Assembly (NCBI GenBank): GCA_012295275.1
Contig: CM022667.1
Location: forward strand, 15,432,879 to 15,490,804
Source: Chrysomallon squamiferum
Lineage: Eukaryota; Mollusca; Gastropoda; Neomphalida; Peltospiridae
DNA length: 57,926 bases
Direction of reading: 5' to 3'
Part shown: in pieces, positions 12,984 to 25,818 of the stretch
Numbering within the stretch: the first letter of the stretch is position 1
Layout: each line of letters starts with the position of its first letter
The notes under the pieces: model-generated
Databases searched by the model: none
The model's input: only the letters and a program-made list of their open reading frames with translations
What the model was told of the DNA's origin: nothing
Translations under genes and position numbers: made by a program

Positions 12984-14706
12984 ATGATAACGTTGTTAAC
13001 ATTAGCGGTGTCTTTCAAGTTTGTTTGTTCACAGCATTACTGCATTGGTATTGAAATGAACAAAGAAATGATAACAAATGAAAACCTTGGTCTAAAATTA
13101 ATCAAAATCTATAACATTGCAACTGAGGGAAAATATCAAATGAAAACCTTGGTCTAAAATTAATCAAAATCTACAACATTGCAACTGAGGGAAAATATCA
13201 AACTTTTGATGCACGATTACTGTGATAATATCCCACCAATTAAAGAAGGCATAAATGATAATGAATGTGTCGAACGTTATAACATTAGGAGGTATGCCCT
13301 CAACTGGCATAGATCCAGCCTTGACATTGGTGTCTCATGGAATGAATGGTCCTGTTTGTGTGGGAATGTTACAACTGTTCAGTGACAATGAGTCACCCGT
13401 GTGGACGTGTCTTTCTAGCTTATCCATCAGCTGCTCTATGGGATTCAGCTCTGGAGACACTGCTGGCAGGGCATCACCTCTCGATGACGTAGAGTCGGAA
13501 AATCAGCACACGATCTGGAAACATGCACTCAAGCGTTGCCTTCTTTGAAAATCAGGTGATGTGCCGAGCCGAATTAAAACTGGTGCGAGTATTTCGTCTG
13601 CAATAGACTTTGAAACGCCCGTTAGCAGTTCGCCAGTTAAATCTATATTCATGAATAAGGAGGACAGTTCTCTGCTAATTCTTTGTCTAATGAATACGTC
13701 GTCCTGTTCCCTCTGTTACAAAACCTCGTGTAGTATTTGTGACGAATATAATCTCATTCTTGTTTTAGCATAAACCCGGATATCTATGAAACTTTGTTTC
13801 AGTAGATACATTTCTGTTTTGTATATTAACTGTAGATAATTTTATAGATATTATTTTAATAAGTCTTATACTAGAAAAATGAATACTGCATCGACCAAAA
13901 TTTTTAGATGGAACGCCATTGAAGGTTCATTTATATCAGAACTTTCAAAAACCTCGGGTTTTTATTGGTGCACTGATGGCTGCTGGATTAAAATATTCAC
14001 AGTAGATCAATATGGTAGCAGTCTCCACGGTTCTGTATATAACTTAGCTAGAGCGTTACTTAGTGGTCATCGACTCAGAATAGTTGTAGCAGGTTTGTCT
14101 TTAACTATGAATGCTGTGTATATACATGGACATAATATCACTGCTTGTTTAGAAGACATCATGGAGCCCATCGCAGTAAATACTTCGTATTTATCTGGAA
14201 CAGCGCAAATGAAAATGATATTTTCTCACAATCGCATATTGACACGACGATACACTTTTGAAACTGGAACTGTAATAGAAGACGTGGAAGAAGAACAACA
14301 AATAGACTGGTTTGTGGACACACGCGAATGGATCAAAGTTTTGTGTGTAAAATATGGTGGAGAGATACAGAGTGGATCAGTCACAAATCTGAGAGAGATG
14401 GTCCTGAAAGGTGATTCCGTCCGTGTTGTTGTCGAGTATCCTAACGGAGAGTTTGAAGTTGTCGACGTCGATCATCTGGATGTGTCTAACAACGTTCAGA
14501 TAGCTGCCGAATTGATTTTCCATGTCAACACTCAGTTTGATGAAAACTACGGCAGATCTTTTGTAAATGAAACATCTTACCAGCTGTGGTCTGGAATCAT
14601 AACAACAGAAGGTGACTTTCGAAAGTTTTATTACACGTACAAGAAAAGTGGAGGCAAACATGATCATGTGAATCACAGCAGTTGCACCTGGTTCATTCAG
14701 GAGTAA
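12984..14706 (+). pseudogene. P2: P-family gene broken by Tc1 relic, C-terminal half open
   Basis: Exon 1 starts at the ATG at 12984 (signal peptide MITLLTLAVSFKF...) and follows P1 to about 13138. A 62-bp stretch is then tandemly repeated (13081 and 13143), shifting frame. From about 13203 a Tc1 relic replaces the rest of exon 1, the EGF exon and modules 1-2. Homology resumes near 13868 and runs open to the P1-equivalent stop at 14706, giving about 275 residues with intact modules 3 and 4 (ATG at 13879, no signal peptide). I call it a pseudogene. The long open remnant is either recently freed from constraint or still used. Confidence 0.75.
13203..13795 (-). mobile_element. Tc1-like DD34E transposase relic inside P2
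   Basis: The minus strand reads, in shifted frames, motifs of Tc1-type transposase: 'RFNWRTANGRFKVY', then 'FQRRQR' where FQxDNAR is expected, then 'SPDLNPIEQLMDKLGRRV'. The middle catalytic section is deleted and stops are present, so it is not active. The same relic lies at the same point of P3, P4 and P6. Terminal inverted repeats are not visible. The plus-strand frames of 68, 97 and 70 residues here are antisense shadows. Confidence 0.8.
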
Positions 14707-15096
14707 TATAAATTAGAAGGAATATAACTTGGTTTCAGTTAGAGATGTTTTTTTTCTCTATAGCTATTATGCGTAAACTGTGCTAGAACAAAATGCTGTG
14801 ATCTAGTAAGTGTTTAGTTGTTAGTTTATTTGTATCACACATAGGGACTTACGTACGAAGACGACAGAAGGCAGGTTTGTCCGAAGACTCGCACTACAAA
14901 AATCGTTCTTTACTTTTACGAATATATGTGTCCGTGTGCGTGTGCATGCGTGTGTGTGTGTATAATTATGTATGTAAATGTGTGTGTGTATGTGTGTATG
15001 TGTGTGTTTGTGTGTGTGTGTATGTGCGTGTATGTGTGTGTTTGTGTGTGTGTATGCGTGTTAGTGTTTATATTATATATATCCAGATAAGGCATG
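14707..15096. other. 3' flank of P2 with TG-rich repeat
   Basis: Same 3' flank as P1, with a TG/TATG microsatellite at about 14925-15070. No gene. Confidence 0.5.
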
Positions 15097-15102
15097 CAGA
15101 GA

Positions 15103-15181
<79 letters not shown>
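15097..15181. repeat. (GA)n between P2 and G3
   Basis: Pure GA tract with one 'aca' interruption, at the same unit boundary as 7714-7801. Confidence 0.95.
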
Positions 15182-15184
<3 letters not shown>

Positions 15185-15358
15185 AAACAAACAATAACAA
15201 CAATATTAACAGTTATATAAGAGAGACGTAAGCTAAGAATAAATACATTTTATTTTCAATAAACAGAAAGTTTACAAAAGATTTCATTTTCTTGCTCGAT
15301 TTGTATCATTATTACAAGTTGTTTCTTTTGATGTGATCTTTATCCTGTATTTCCTTAT

Positions 15359-17116
15359 TCAAGTAGATGTCGCAGTATCAGCTGTTTCAGTTTCTATAAA
15401 TAAATAAATAAATAATTAAATGCAAGAGTGTCGAATAAATAAAAATAGAAATAATGAATAAACAAATAATATTTTGATAAACACAGAAATCTGTCGCTCA
15501 CTAAAAAATACACTATAATCCTTATCATCAGTGTCGGAGTTAACAATTCATAATACAGTAGCACAACAACTGTCTTATAATTTTACTAGTACGAAACCAT
15601 TACAAGCAGTCCAGAATAACTAACGAAGAGGCAAACTATCATTATTTCATTTTAAGTAGTTATACCTTCACATCACCTGTCTTTAACATTCTGACACTCG
15701 AAAGCGATAATTAATGATAACAGTGAGAAAATATACCTTTGCTTAATTCTGCTTCTGTTTCTGTCTCTTTCTTTTGTTCCTCGTCAAGTTCAGTGTTCAA
15801 TTCATTTTCCGCTTTTTTCTCTTCGCTGGTTTCTTGTTTATCTTCAGCAGCCAGTTCAGACTCCATATCTTTCTCTTCCTTTTCTTCTTTCTCAGATTCC
15901 TTTTCCAACTCCTTCGTTATCTCATCTTCAGCCTTTTTCTCTTCCTCTGCCATTTTCTCTTTGATTTCTTTTTCCATTTTGTCGATGACGTCAGCGGCTT
16001 TGTTCAAAGCTTCAGCTTCGTCAGTTTGTTTGTCTTTGAGGAGGATATCTGCGACTTCTCTGAGCAGACCTGACACATCACCTAATCCCATACTAGATTG
16101 TCCATCACCTCCTCCTAATCCCGAGCTAGATTGTCCATCACCTCCTCCTAATCCCATACCTGATAGTCCATCACCTCCACCTAATCCCATACCTGATAGT
16201 CCCCTACCTCCTCCTAATCCCATACCTGATAGTCCATCACCACCTCCTAATCCCATACCTGATAGTCCATCACCACCTCCTAATCCCATACCTGAAAGTC
16301 CACCACCTCCTCCTAATCCCAGTCCCATACCTGATAGTTCATCACCTCCTCCTAATCCCAATCCCATACCAGAGAGTTCATCACCTCCTCCTAATCCCAA
16401 ACCAGATAGTCCATCACCTCCTCCCAATCCCAATCCCATACCTGATAGTTCATGACCCCCTCCTAATCCCAATCCCATACTAGAGAGTCCATGATCTCCC
16501 AGTCCAATAGAGGCATCATCCAGATCTTTATCACTAGTGAGTAGCGCTAGAAGATCACCAATTTGGTCCGAGTCTATGCTTTTTTTACCATCTAAACGGA
16601 GAGAGAGAAATAAAACATATGGGTCATAACAAAGTGTGAAAATAAAGATTTATTCAAATATGAAGTCAACATAAAAAGTCTGGATTAGGCAATATTCGGA
16701 GATAGCATTAACCGTTTAAGTATTGTTAAATTTTTCATTATTATACCGATCGAAGAATTAGTAAAAGAAAAAATATATATGCACAACTGATAACAGGAGT
16801 GGAAATTTACTTATGTAATAAAATATATAGCGAAAATACTATGTACATGTTCGTTTAACGTGCGTTGTTTGGACTCAAGCAGTCTATTTTAGAAATAGTG
16901 TTTATTTCTAGATTACAGATTGTGTATTATGATAAAAATGTTTGAATTTGATTAGAAAAATAATTGACATTATAGATCATTGTAAAAAGTAATTACTATA
17001 TTTTCCCAGCTTCTTGAATGTAAGTCTGTGAAATACTTACCATCGCACTCAATAGTGATTCTGTAACTTAGAGTCGTCGCAACCAGAACACTCAAAATTA
17101 GGATAAAAGAATTCAT
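15359..17116 (-). CDS. G3: secreted glycine-rich repeat protein with acidic helical tail
   Basis: Minus-strand exons 17116-17041, 16591-15737 and 15393-15359 have GT-AG borders and join in frame to 321 residues. The signal peptide is the same as in G1. The acidic head reads 'DSDQIGDLLALLTSDKDLDD'. The glycine-rich array runs from about residue 57 to 197, with a mix of 10- and 12-residue units (GLGGGD and GLGLGGGD) and changes such as GGGH and GGGG. The two final units carry Gln. The Glu/Lys tail spans 198-310 and the terminal ETETADTATST spans 311-321. A polyadenylation signal is at 15254-15249. Compared with G1 it has 15 more residues, all in the array. Function unknown, secreted structural role inferred. 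Confidence 0.8.
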
Positions 17117-17120
17117 CTGA

Positions 17121-17195
<75 letters not shown>

Positions 17196-17620
17196 TTATA
17201 ATAATAATAATAATTTATAATAATTACACTAATAGTAGTAATAGTACAGGTACTAGTAGTAGTAGTAGTAGTAGTTTTATAGTAGTAATAATGATAGTAA
17301 TCGTAGGGATAGTGGTAGTAGTGGTAGTAGTAGTAGTACTAGTAGTAGTATTCTGTACCTTTACAATTATTTAAAGTAAAAAGTTATATTGAAAGCATCA
17401 TCAACAAAACGATAATAAATAACTATAACTATAGAAACAATATCAATTCATTATACTTAGAACTGCTATCATTATTTTATCTAAATGTGCTAAATATTTC
17501 ATATTGTCTTTCCGAGAAAATGTTTTACACATTTTGTACATTACCTACTATTACTGAAAGCCGATACGTCAATTCATTTTTACTAATAAAATATATTGAA
17601 ACATTCAGAACGTTACTCAC

Positions 17621-17725
17621 CTTATCTGGTCAAAGCTGTAGAAAAGGTTTGATACATTTTGGCTGTCTATCGCGATCTTATATACTTTAAAACCAGATGT
17701 GACCAACGTTCAGACGTCATCATTT
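17621..17725 (-). promoter_or_regulatory. G3 promoter and first exon
   Basis: TATATAAG at 17684-17677, first-exon donor after 17621 (AAG|GTGAGT on the minus strand) and a CRE-like TGACGTCT further upstream. Same block as in the other G copies. Confidence 0.7.
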
Positions 17726-18210
17726 AATTACCCACTTCTGTCGTACTTATTATAATGACAATGACCATACAATACAAACTTCTTTTACATACGTCATTAG
17801 ATTAATGTAGATTATAATTAAATTACAATGACCAAGTAATGGCGAAACACCTCTGTCTTTTGTTAATAAACGTAACAAAGATGCACATGGTTGAATATCT
17901 TGTTATCTCTGTTGGTATCATGTTTTGTTGTGTCATCTGATTAACTGAGTGATCTTTGTTAACAGAAGAACTGAAATGGTAATTGACTGTGACGACACGT
18001 GTTTCATTTTTCTTGTCAAATTGTGTTTGATTTTAAAAATGTATAGATATTTCTTTAATTTGTGCTGATTGTACCATATATATTGTTACCTTTGGTTATG
18101 CTGTTATTGTAATGAAGATAAAAAATAAATGTTGTGAGTTAGTTTTTGTTTGTTCTGATGTAATGTTAATGGTTTATTGTTATGAAGACCTCGTAAAAGA
18201 AGAACGACGA

Positions 18211-18247
<37 letters not shown>

Positions 18248-18292
18248 GCTGCTGCTACTTGTACTACCACTATTACCACTACTACATGTGGC

Positions 18293-18447
18293 TGTTAGTA
18301 AATATAACTGGTCCAGAGATAGTTAGTGACCAGGAAGAAATCAAATCCCAGTGGATAAAAAAAGATTTCTCCAGCGGGATACCCTCATTGGAAAACGACA
18401 AAACTGGAAACTGTGTTTCAGGCAGTTTGTTCATTTTTCAAGACTGA
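18293..18447 (+). pseudogene. Fossil of P-family module 2 (copy 3)
   Basis: Open frame LLVNITGPEIVSDQEEI...QWIKKDFSSGIPSLE...FIFQD then stop, preceded by the TAC tract. Same start, end and stop as copy 2. An isolated exon fragment. Confidence 0.7.
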
Positions 18448-18624
18448 CAAATGTCTCCACAGCCAATGTTTAAGCAACTTCGAAGACTGTTCGCATCTAG
18501 AAAATATAACAGTCCCGTTGCTTTCTGTTCTTCATTAACTACGTAGAAGTAATTAATATTTTTCAGTGGTCATAATCTAGTTCTGCCATTATTATTGTTA
18601 TTATTATTATTGGTGTTGTTGTTG

Positions 18625-18662
<38 letters not shown>

Positions 18663-19534
18663 TTTGTTATTATAAGTATTATTGTTATCATTATTATTAA
18701 TATTATTGTTGTAGTATTTGCTTCTTTATTATTATAATCATAATCATTATTATTACTTTTACTGCTACGACTACTAAATTAATAATTATTATCATTGTTG
18801 TTGTTGTTGTTATACTCATATATTAATTATTATATATCTTAATATATTTCTATATTTATTACATAAATAAGGAGAGGAATCTACTGATTGCTCAACAACA
18901 ACTAAAAGATATTCATAAAATAAATAAATAGATACATAAATAAATAAAAATATTTAACAAAATAGAAACACACTTTGCAAAACATTATTCAATAACACTT
19001 TAGTATCAAACGATAGAGAATGAATTACAATAATATGAACAATTTTTGAACCTTTTATTACAATTTTACGTTCTTCTCATTCAAACTGTATTGTCGCAAA
19101 GAATTTTGTTTTACTCTTTATCTGAAGATTTTTCTTATTGTTTTCTTTATGAGATCTGAATTGTGTAAACTGTTTGAACTGCTGCTGTTTTTGCACAGTG
19201 GTGTGATATAGACAGGGTCATTTCTTCCATTATTAAGTATTTAGTAAGAAAAGGTGCAACAAGCTTTTGTTTTGTTATTCTCGTCTGAGTTCAAATAAGT
19301 ACTATTCTTTTAAAAACAAAACAATGCAGGATATCAATAAATAATGAGCGCAGTCTGTTTTATTCAGGGATACGCATCGCTTTGAAGACTTTGTTGTTTG
19401 GCATATAAACATGTTTAGAGAAATTTAGTTGGTAAAATACATTTTTAGAACTTTTTTTTTACATCTGTCAATAACACAGTTTAATGTAAATGAGGATTAA
19501 CGATATTCAGTAAAAAAATACATACTCAGTGACG
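18448..19534. other. Upstream region of P3, no gene
   Basis: Paralogue of 11433-12983, with a deletion shortly before the P3 start codon. The roughly 400 bases that precede exon 1 in P2 are missing here. TTA repeats lie at 18590-18660. No gene seen. Confidence 0.5.
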
Positions 19535-19690
19535 ATGATAACGTTGTTAACATTAGCGGTGTCTTTCAAGTTTGTTTGTTCACAGCATTACTGCATTGGT
19601 ATTGAAATGAACAAAGAAATCATAACAAATGAAAACCTTGGTCTAAAATTAAGCAAAATCTATAACACTGCATCTGAGGGAAAATATCAA
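19535..19690 (+). pseudogene. P3: 5' part of P-family exon 1
   Basis: The ATG at 19535 begins the P signal peptide and the first about 50 residues of the PAN-like domain. The sequence then passes into the Tc1 relic at the same point as P2. Unlike P2, no C-terminal modules follow. The reading frame ends shortly after the junction. Confidence 0.75.
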
Positions 19691-20255
19691 ACTTTTGATG
19701 CATGATTACTGTGGTAATATCCCACCAATTAAAGAAGGCATAAATGATAATGAATGTGTCGAACGTTATAACATTAGGACGTATGCCCTCCACTGGCATA
19801 GATCCAGCCTTTACACTGGTGTCTCATGGAATGAATGGTCCTGTTTGTGTGGGAATGTTACAACTGTTCAGTGACAATGAGTCACCTGTGTGGACGCGTC
19901 TTCCTAGCTTATCCATCAGCTGCTCTATGGGATTCAGGTCTGGAGACACTGCTGGCAGGGCATCACCTCTCGATGACGTAGAGTCAGATAATCAGCACAC
20001 GCTCTGGAAACATGCACTCAAGCGTTGCCTTCTTTGAAAATCAGTGTGCGGAATTAAGATTAGTGCGAGGATTTCGTCTGCAATAGACTTTGAAACGCCC
20101 GTGGGCAGTTCGCCAGTTGAATCTAGATTCATGAGTAAGGAGGACAGTTCTCTACTGATTCTTTGTCCAATGGATACGTCGTCCTGTTCCTTCTGTTACA
20201 AAACCTCGTGTCGTATTTGTGACGAATATAATCTCATTCTTGTTTTAGCATAAAA
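19691..20255 (-). mobile_element. Tc1-like transposase relic in P3
   Basis: The minus strand carries the same decayed transposase as 13203-13795, with SPDLNPIE and the GRR motif after it. No intact catalytic set. Shared insertion site shows that P2, P3, P4 and P6 descend from one interrupted copy. Confidence 0.8.
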
Positions 20256-21865
20256 TCCGGATATCTATGAAACTTTGTTTGAGTAGATATATTTCTGTAT
20301 GTATGTATGTATGTATGTATGTATGTATGTATGTATGTATGTACACTAGACATTTTCTTTAGTTGATTTCTGTTGCTAGTGTTTTCGATAGTATAAAATA
20401 TTAGATCATATGTGTTATATCTACAGTCCATTGTTATTTTGTACTGGACTGGAAGTTCACGGGAGAAATTTTATCTAGTACCAGACTGTCATTATGAAAT
20501 TGTATAGTTGTTGGGGTGGAATGTTGATCGAGAAGTCGTATTTTCTCTTAGCTGCATGTTTCTGCACAGTAGCATTTTGTAGTCAACTGCCACATTGCTG
20601 GTGAAATTGAGTGTTTAACTTGATACGCATTTTGCTTTGTAATTGTACAAATCTTCCAACAATATATTTTCATAATTGGAACTCTGTCATAAGTGAAAAG
20701 ATTATTTAAATGAATGAATGAATGAATGAATAAATAAATAAATAAATAAATAAAGCATATGTCACAATTCAAAACAGATATCAACTATTTGTAAATATTT
20801 ATTACGACACTACATATAATAGAAAACATAGTAACAATAGCTCTAATAACAGTACCAGAAGTCGTAGCAATAATAACGTGAACAGCAGCAATAGCAGAAG
20901 TAATAACAGATGTTGATATTATGCTAGCAGTAGTAGTAATTGTGATGGTGATGATGGTAGTAGATATTGTCATATATTAAATTTAATTTTCTTGTCAAAC
21001 ATTTCCAACATCCAATAAGTATTAAACGTAAAGTTATTAGAAATAAGATACACAACAGAAACATTATTATTTACAATGCTATCATTATTATAATTTAATA
21101 ATAACATAGAATCGGAGTTATCACAAAAACAAATGAAATCCATACATTTAAAATATTTAAATCGCAGCACTGGAAAATGTACCCTGCATCAAAATGTCCT
21201 ATATAGTGCTTGTGTCCAGCTGACGTGCTCAACTTCCGAAAACAACGTTGTTGTAGTTCTTCCGTTTTTTATTTTTTTTTATTTTACAAATTGTCGAATA
21301 AGAAATCTTTTTGGGACTTAGTATTATAATGTCTGCACTGGTTCGCTTTTTACTTTTTTCGTTTTGCTGATGTAGAACTAATTTAAATTTTCTGATGAAC
21401 AATACCTTCACAATGTCATCCCGACTCAAAAAGTTGAGTATATACTTCTTCCTGGCCTAGTCTGAGCTGTAGATCAGAGATCTAACTTTACTTGCGCAAA
21501 ATACTGTCAACATCTTCCGCTGACGAAACAGTAGTCAGTTCGTCTGCTTTAGCGTGATCGATCCTAAACAATCCATTACGTTAGGTCAAATGACCGAATC
21601 ATTTTAATTTGAGACTTTAATACTTTTTGTCACATGTCTACAATAGGTAATATCGTTTTCTTCATTTAAACTACTGCAAGTACTATTATTAACAATAAAG
21701 CTAACATATCATTCACATAAAAATAAAGCTGAAAGTGAATAACAAATTTATGATCTAATAGCTTAAACACATTTCATAAATTTTAAAAGGTAAAACAAAT
21801 ATTTTAAGACACCAGCCTTCGTTAATACATAAACACAGTATAGAAACAAAACCGAAAATTGTATA
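20256..21865. other. Left-arm segment of unknown origin
   Basis: AT-rich DNA found three times in the window: here, inverted at 23655-25128, and inverted at 38263-40090. It contains (GTAT)n at 20297-20341 and (ATGA)n/(ATAA)n at 20709-20754. Short minus-strand frames (such as 20970-21170, 66 residues) are conserved between arms only because the DNA is a recent copy. I recognise no protein. Confidence 0.5.
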
Positions 21866-23454
21866 ACATAACAAAACAGAACAAAAGAAAAGAAAAGCAA
21901 ACAAAGAGTAACAACCATTTACACACTCTTTACGACAAGCACACCAATAACACAGGCCTCCCCATTCTTCAATGGAACGCTAAAGACCTTCACTCAGCAG
22001 GCCACGGAGACGAACTCGTACACTTCCTGGCCTCCACTCAAAACACACCAGACGTAATATGCATGCAAAAAACATGGTTAGGACATTACAACAAAAACAA
22101 CAAAACAACAAAAACCTCCAAGGTAAAAAGCCCCACAGAATCAACACTCTCGGCAAAAACATCATCGCATTCACCGACAAGCAAAAAGTGGACCTACTCA
22201 GCTAAACCTTCGCCAAGTCCAGCAGCAATTCGAACTTCCCACTGAAATTCGCAAAGAAACCACTGGACAACCAAGCAATCGGCGAACTTTCCGCAGACAC
22301 AGAAAATATAATCAAATCTTCAACATCAGCGAATTAAAAGATGCACTCATGAACAAATTAAGTACAGCCACCGGGCCACATAAAATAAGCTACACAATAT
22401 TACAACACCTATCAGATGAAACACTACTCATCGTACTCGATCTCTACAACACAATATGGTCCACCGGCAAGATTCCAACAAACTGGCAACACGCCGAATG
22501 TTTCAGCTTGCCTAAACCACACAAAGATCACTCATTACCCAACAGCTACAGGCCGATCACGCTGACGTCACACATGTGCAAAACACTGGAAACGATGATC
22601 AACACTCGCCTGAACCAACATCTAAACGACAACAATTTAATCAGTAAATATCAAAGCGGCTTCAGGAAGAAACACAGCACAGACGACCAGATCACCTGCC
22701 TGCAAACATCCATCAACCAATCTGTTAGAAAATGAAAAAAAGTCATCGCAGTATTCCTAGACATTGAAAAAGCATTCGACATGGTATGGAGGGAAGGACT
22801 GCTCGTCAAATTAATCAACAACAACATCAAAGGCAACATGTTCAACTTCATCAAAGACTTCATTAACAACAGAACCATAGCAGTCCAAGTAAACGGTCAC
22901 ACCTCAAAGAAAACGACAATCGAAAACGGCATCCCACAAGGATCCGTGATCTCGCCAACATCTACATCAACGACATCGTCACAGCACTCGACAAACAAGA
23001 CAACGCCAAAAATCCACCAAGCGAACCAATAAACAGCACTCTTTGCAGACGACTGCGCCTTTTGGTGTGCAGGCAGATCGACCGCAGCAATACAGAAACA
23101 AATACAAAAAGACTTTAAACAACATAAACGACTGGATGTTGAAATGGGGCATAAAGATTTCTCTTTCGAAAACGACATGCCTCCTTTTCAACAAAAAACA
23201 GACAACACAGTCACACTAAACATCAACAACAGCATCATAATACAAAACAAAACATTCAAATTTCTAGGTGTGACATTCGACAGTCAACTCAACTTCCGAT
23301 GCCCTATACACAACATAATTGCATCCTGCAAAAAAACACTCAATCTTCTAAAGCTAATTTCCGGAACCAGTTGGGGAGCAAACAAGTCAACGCTAATTTT
23401 GATACACAAAGCGTGTATTCTCTCCAAGCTCGACTACGGAGCCACGGCTTACTC
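21866..23454 (+). mobile_element. Non-LTR retrotransposon fragment (APE endonuclease and reverse transcriptase), decayed
   Basis: From 21958 the frame ILQWNAKDLHSAGHGDELVH...DVICMQKTWLG is the start of an APE-type endonuclease, in which the usual catalytic Glu of 'QETW' is Lys. Most of the endonuclease is deleted. Reverse transcriptase follows in several frames: 'NSYRPITLTS', 'YQSGFRKKHSTDDQ', 'FLDIEKAFDMVW', 'GIPQGSV' and the polymerase box FADD (23042-23053). A stop lies at about 22733 and a frameshift after 22950. It runs into the assembly gap at a point that matches the RNase H-bearing copy at 37434, so the element belongs to the jockey/I group with RNase H. Not active. Confidence 0.85.
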
Positions 23455-23654
23455 NNNNNNNNNNNNNNNNNNNNNNNNNNNNNNNNNNNNNNNNNNNNNN
23501 NNNNNNNNNNNNNNNNNNNNNNNNNNNNNNNNNNNNNNNNNNNNNNNNNNNNNNNNNNNNNNNNNNNNNNNNNNNNNNNNNNNNNNNNNNNNNNNNNNNN
23601 NNNNNNNNNNNNNNNNNNNNNNNNNNNNNNNNNNNNNNNNNNNNNNNNNNNNNN
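23455..23654. other. Assembly gap (200 N)
   Basis: Exactly 200 Ns, a typical placeholder size. It separates the LINE from the right arm of the inverted repeat, so the true length and even the join are uncertain. Confidence 0.98.
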
Positions 23655-25128
23655 CTTTATTTTTATGTGAATGATATGTTAGCTTTATTGTTAATAGTAG
23701 TACTTGCAGTAGTTTAAATGAAGAAAACGATATTACCTATTGTAGACATGTGACAAAAAGTATTAAAGTCTCAAATTAAAATGATTCGGTCAGTTGACCT
23801 AACGTAATGGATTGTTTAGGATCGATCACGCTAAATCAGACGAACTGACTACTGTTTCGTCAGCGGAAGATGTTGACAGTATTTTGCGCATGTAAAGTTA
23901 GATTTCTGATCTACATCTCAGACTAGGCCAGGAAGAGGTATATACTCACCTTTTGAGTCTGGATGACATTTTGAAGGTATTGTTCATCAGAAAATTTAAA
24001 TTAGTTCTACATCAGAAAAAGGAAAAAGTAAAAAGCGAAGCAGTGGAGACATTATAATACTAAGTCCCATAAAGATTTCTTATTCGACAATTTGTAAAAT
24101 AAAAAAAAAATAAAAACGGAAGAACTACAACAACGTTGTTTTCGGAAGTTGAGCACGTCAGCTGGACACAAGCACTATATAGGACATTTTGATGCAGGGT
24201 ACATTTTCCAGTGCTGCGGGATTTAAATATTTTAAATGTATGGATTTCATTTGTTTTTGTGATAACTCCGATTCTATGTTATTATTAAATTATAATAATG
24301 ATAGCATTGTAAATAATAATGTTTCTGTTGTGTATCTTATTTCTAATAACTTTACGTTTAATACTTATTGGATGTTGGAAATGTTTGACAAGAAAATTAA
24401 ATTTAATATATGACAATATCTACTACCATCATCACCATCACAATTACTACTACTGCTAGCATAATATCAACATCTGTTATTACTTCTGCTATTGCCGCTG
24501 TTCACGTTATTATTGCTACGACTACTGGTACTGTTATTAGAGCTATTGTTACTATGTTTTCTATTATATGTAGTGTCGTAATAAATATTTACAAATAGCT
24601 GATATCTGTTTTGAATTGTGACATATGCTTTATTTATTTATTTATTCATTCATTCGTTCATTCATTTAAATAATCTTTTCACTTATGACAGAGTTCCAAT
24701 TGTGAAAATATATTGTTGGAAGATTTGTACAATTACAAAGCAAAATGCGTATCAAGTTCAACACTCAATTTCACCAGCAATGTGGCAGTTGACTACAAAA
24801 TGCTACTGTGCAGAAACATGCAGCTAAGAGAAAATACGACTTCTCGATCAACATTCCACCCCAAGACACTATACAATTTTATAATGACAGTCTGGTACTA
24901 GATAAAATTTCTCGTGGAACTTCCAGTCCAGTACAAAATAACAATGGACTGTAGATATAACACATATGATATAATATTTTATACTATCGAAAACACTAGC
25001 AACAGAAATCAACTAAAGAAAATGTCTAGTGTATATACATACATACATACATACAGAAATATATCTACTGAAACAAAGTTTCATAGATATCCGGGTTTTA
25101 TGCTAAAACAAGAATGAGATTATATTCG
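23655..25128. other. Right-arm copy of the unknown segment
   Basis: Reverse-complement copy of 20256-21740, with a shorter tetranucleotide tract (25035-25054) and small indels. No recognised gene. Frames such as 24410-24598 mirror the other arm. Confidence 0.55.
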
Positions 25129-25667
25129 TCATAAATACGACACGAGGTTTTGTAACAGAAGGAACAGGACGACGTATCCATTGGACAAAGAATCAGTAGA
25201 GAACTGTCCTCCTTACTCATGAATCTAGATTCAACTGGCGAACTGCTAACGGGCGTTTCAAAGTCTATCGCAGACGAAATCCTCGCACTAGTCTTAATTC
25301 CACTAGTCTTAATTTTCAAAGAAGGCAACGCTCGAGTGCATGTTTCCAGAGCGTGTGCTGATTATCTGACTCTACGTCATCGAGAGGTGATGCCCTGCCA
25401 GCAGTGTCTCCAGACCTGAATCCCATAGAGCAGCTGATGGATAAGCTAGGAAGACGCGTCCACACAGGTGACTCATTGTCACTGAACAGTTGTAACATTC
25501 CCACACAAACAGGACCATTCATTCCATGAGACACCAATGTCAAGGCTGGATCTATGCCAGTTGAGGGCATACGTCCTAATGTTATAACGTTCGACACGTT
25601 CATTATCATTTATGCCTTCTTTAATTGGTGGGATATTATCACAGTAATCATGCATCAAAAGTTTGAT
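25129..25667 (+). mobile_element. Tc1-like transposase relic (best readable copy)
   Basis: On the plus strand, in pieces: 'TVLLTHESRFNWRTANGRF' (about 25201-25257), a deletion, 'GNARVHVSRACADYL' (about 25325-25370), a frameshift, then 'SPDLNPIEQLMDKLGRRV'. In active Tc1-type enzymes the first block reads TDES and the second DNAR. Here the first Asp is His and the second is Gly, so both catalytic Asp are lost while the Glu of NPIE stays. This is the inverted-arm partner of 19691-20255. Confidence 0.85.
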
Positions 25668-25818
25668 ATTTTCCCTCAGATGCAGTGTTATAGATTTTAC
25701 TTAATTTTAGACGAAGGTTTTCATTTGTTATCATTTCTTTGTTCATTTCAATACCAATACAGTAATGCTGTGAACAAACAAACTTGAAAGACACCGCTAA
25801 TGTTAACAACGTTATCAT
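25668..25818 (-). pseudogene. P4: 5' part of P-family exon 1
   Basis: Minus-strand ATG at 25818-25816 followed by the P signal peptide and about 50 residues of the PAN-like domain, then the Tc1 relic. It mirrors P3 across the palindrome. No downstream exons. Confidence 0.75.

Noticed and set aside
13255-13548. 97-residue frame conserved at 13255, 19744, 25609 and 40526
   Set aside because: Antisense of the Tc1 transposase relic. The other strand reads the SPDLNPIE motif, and conservation follows duplication.
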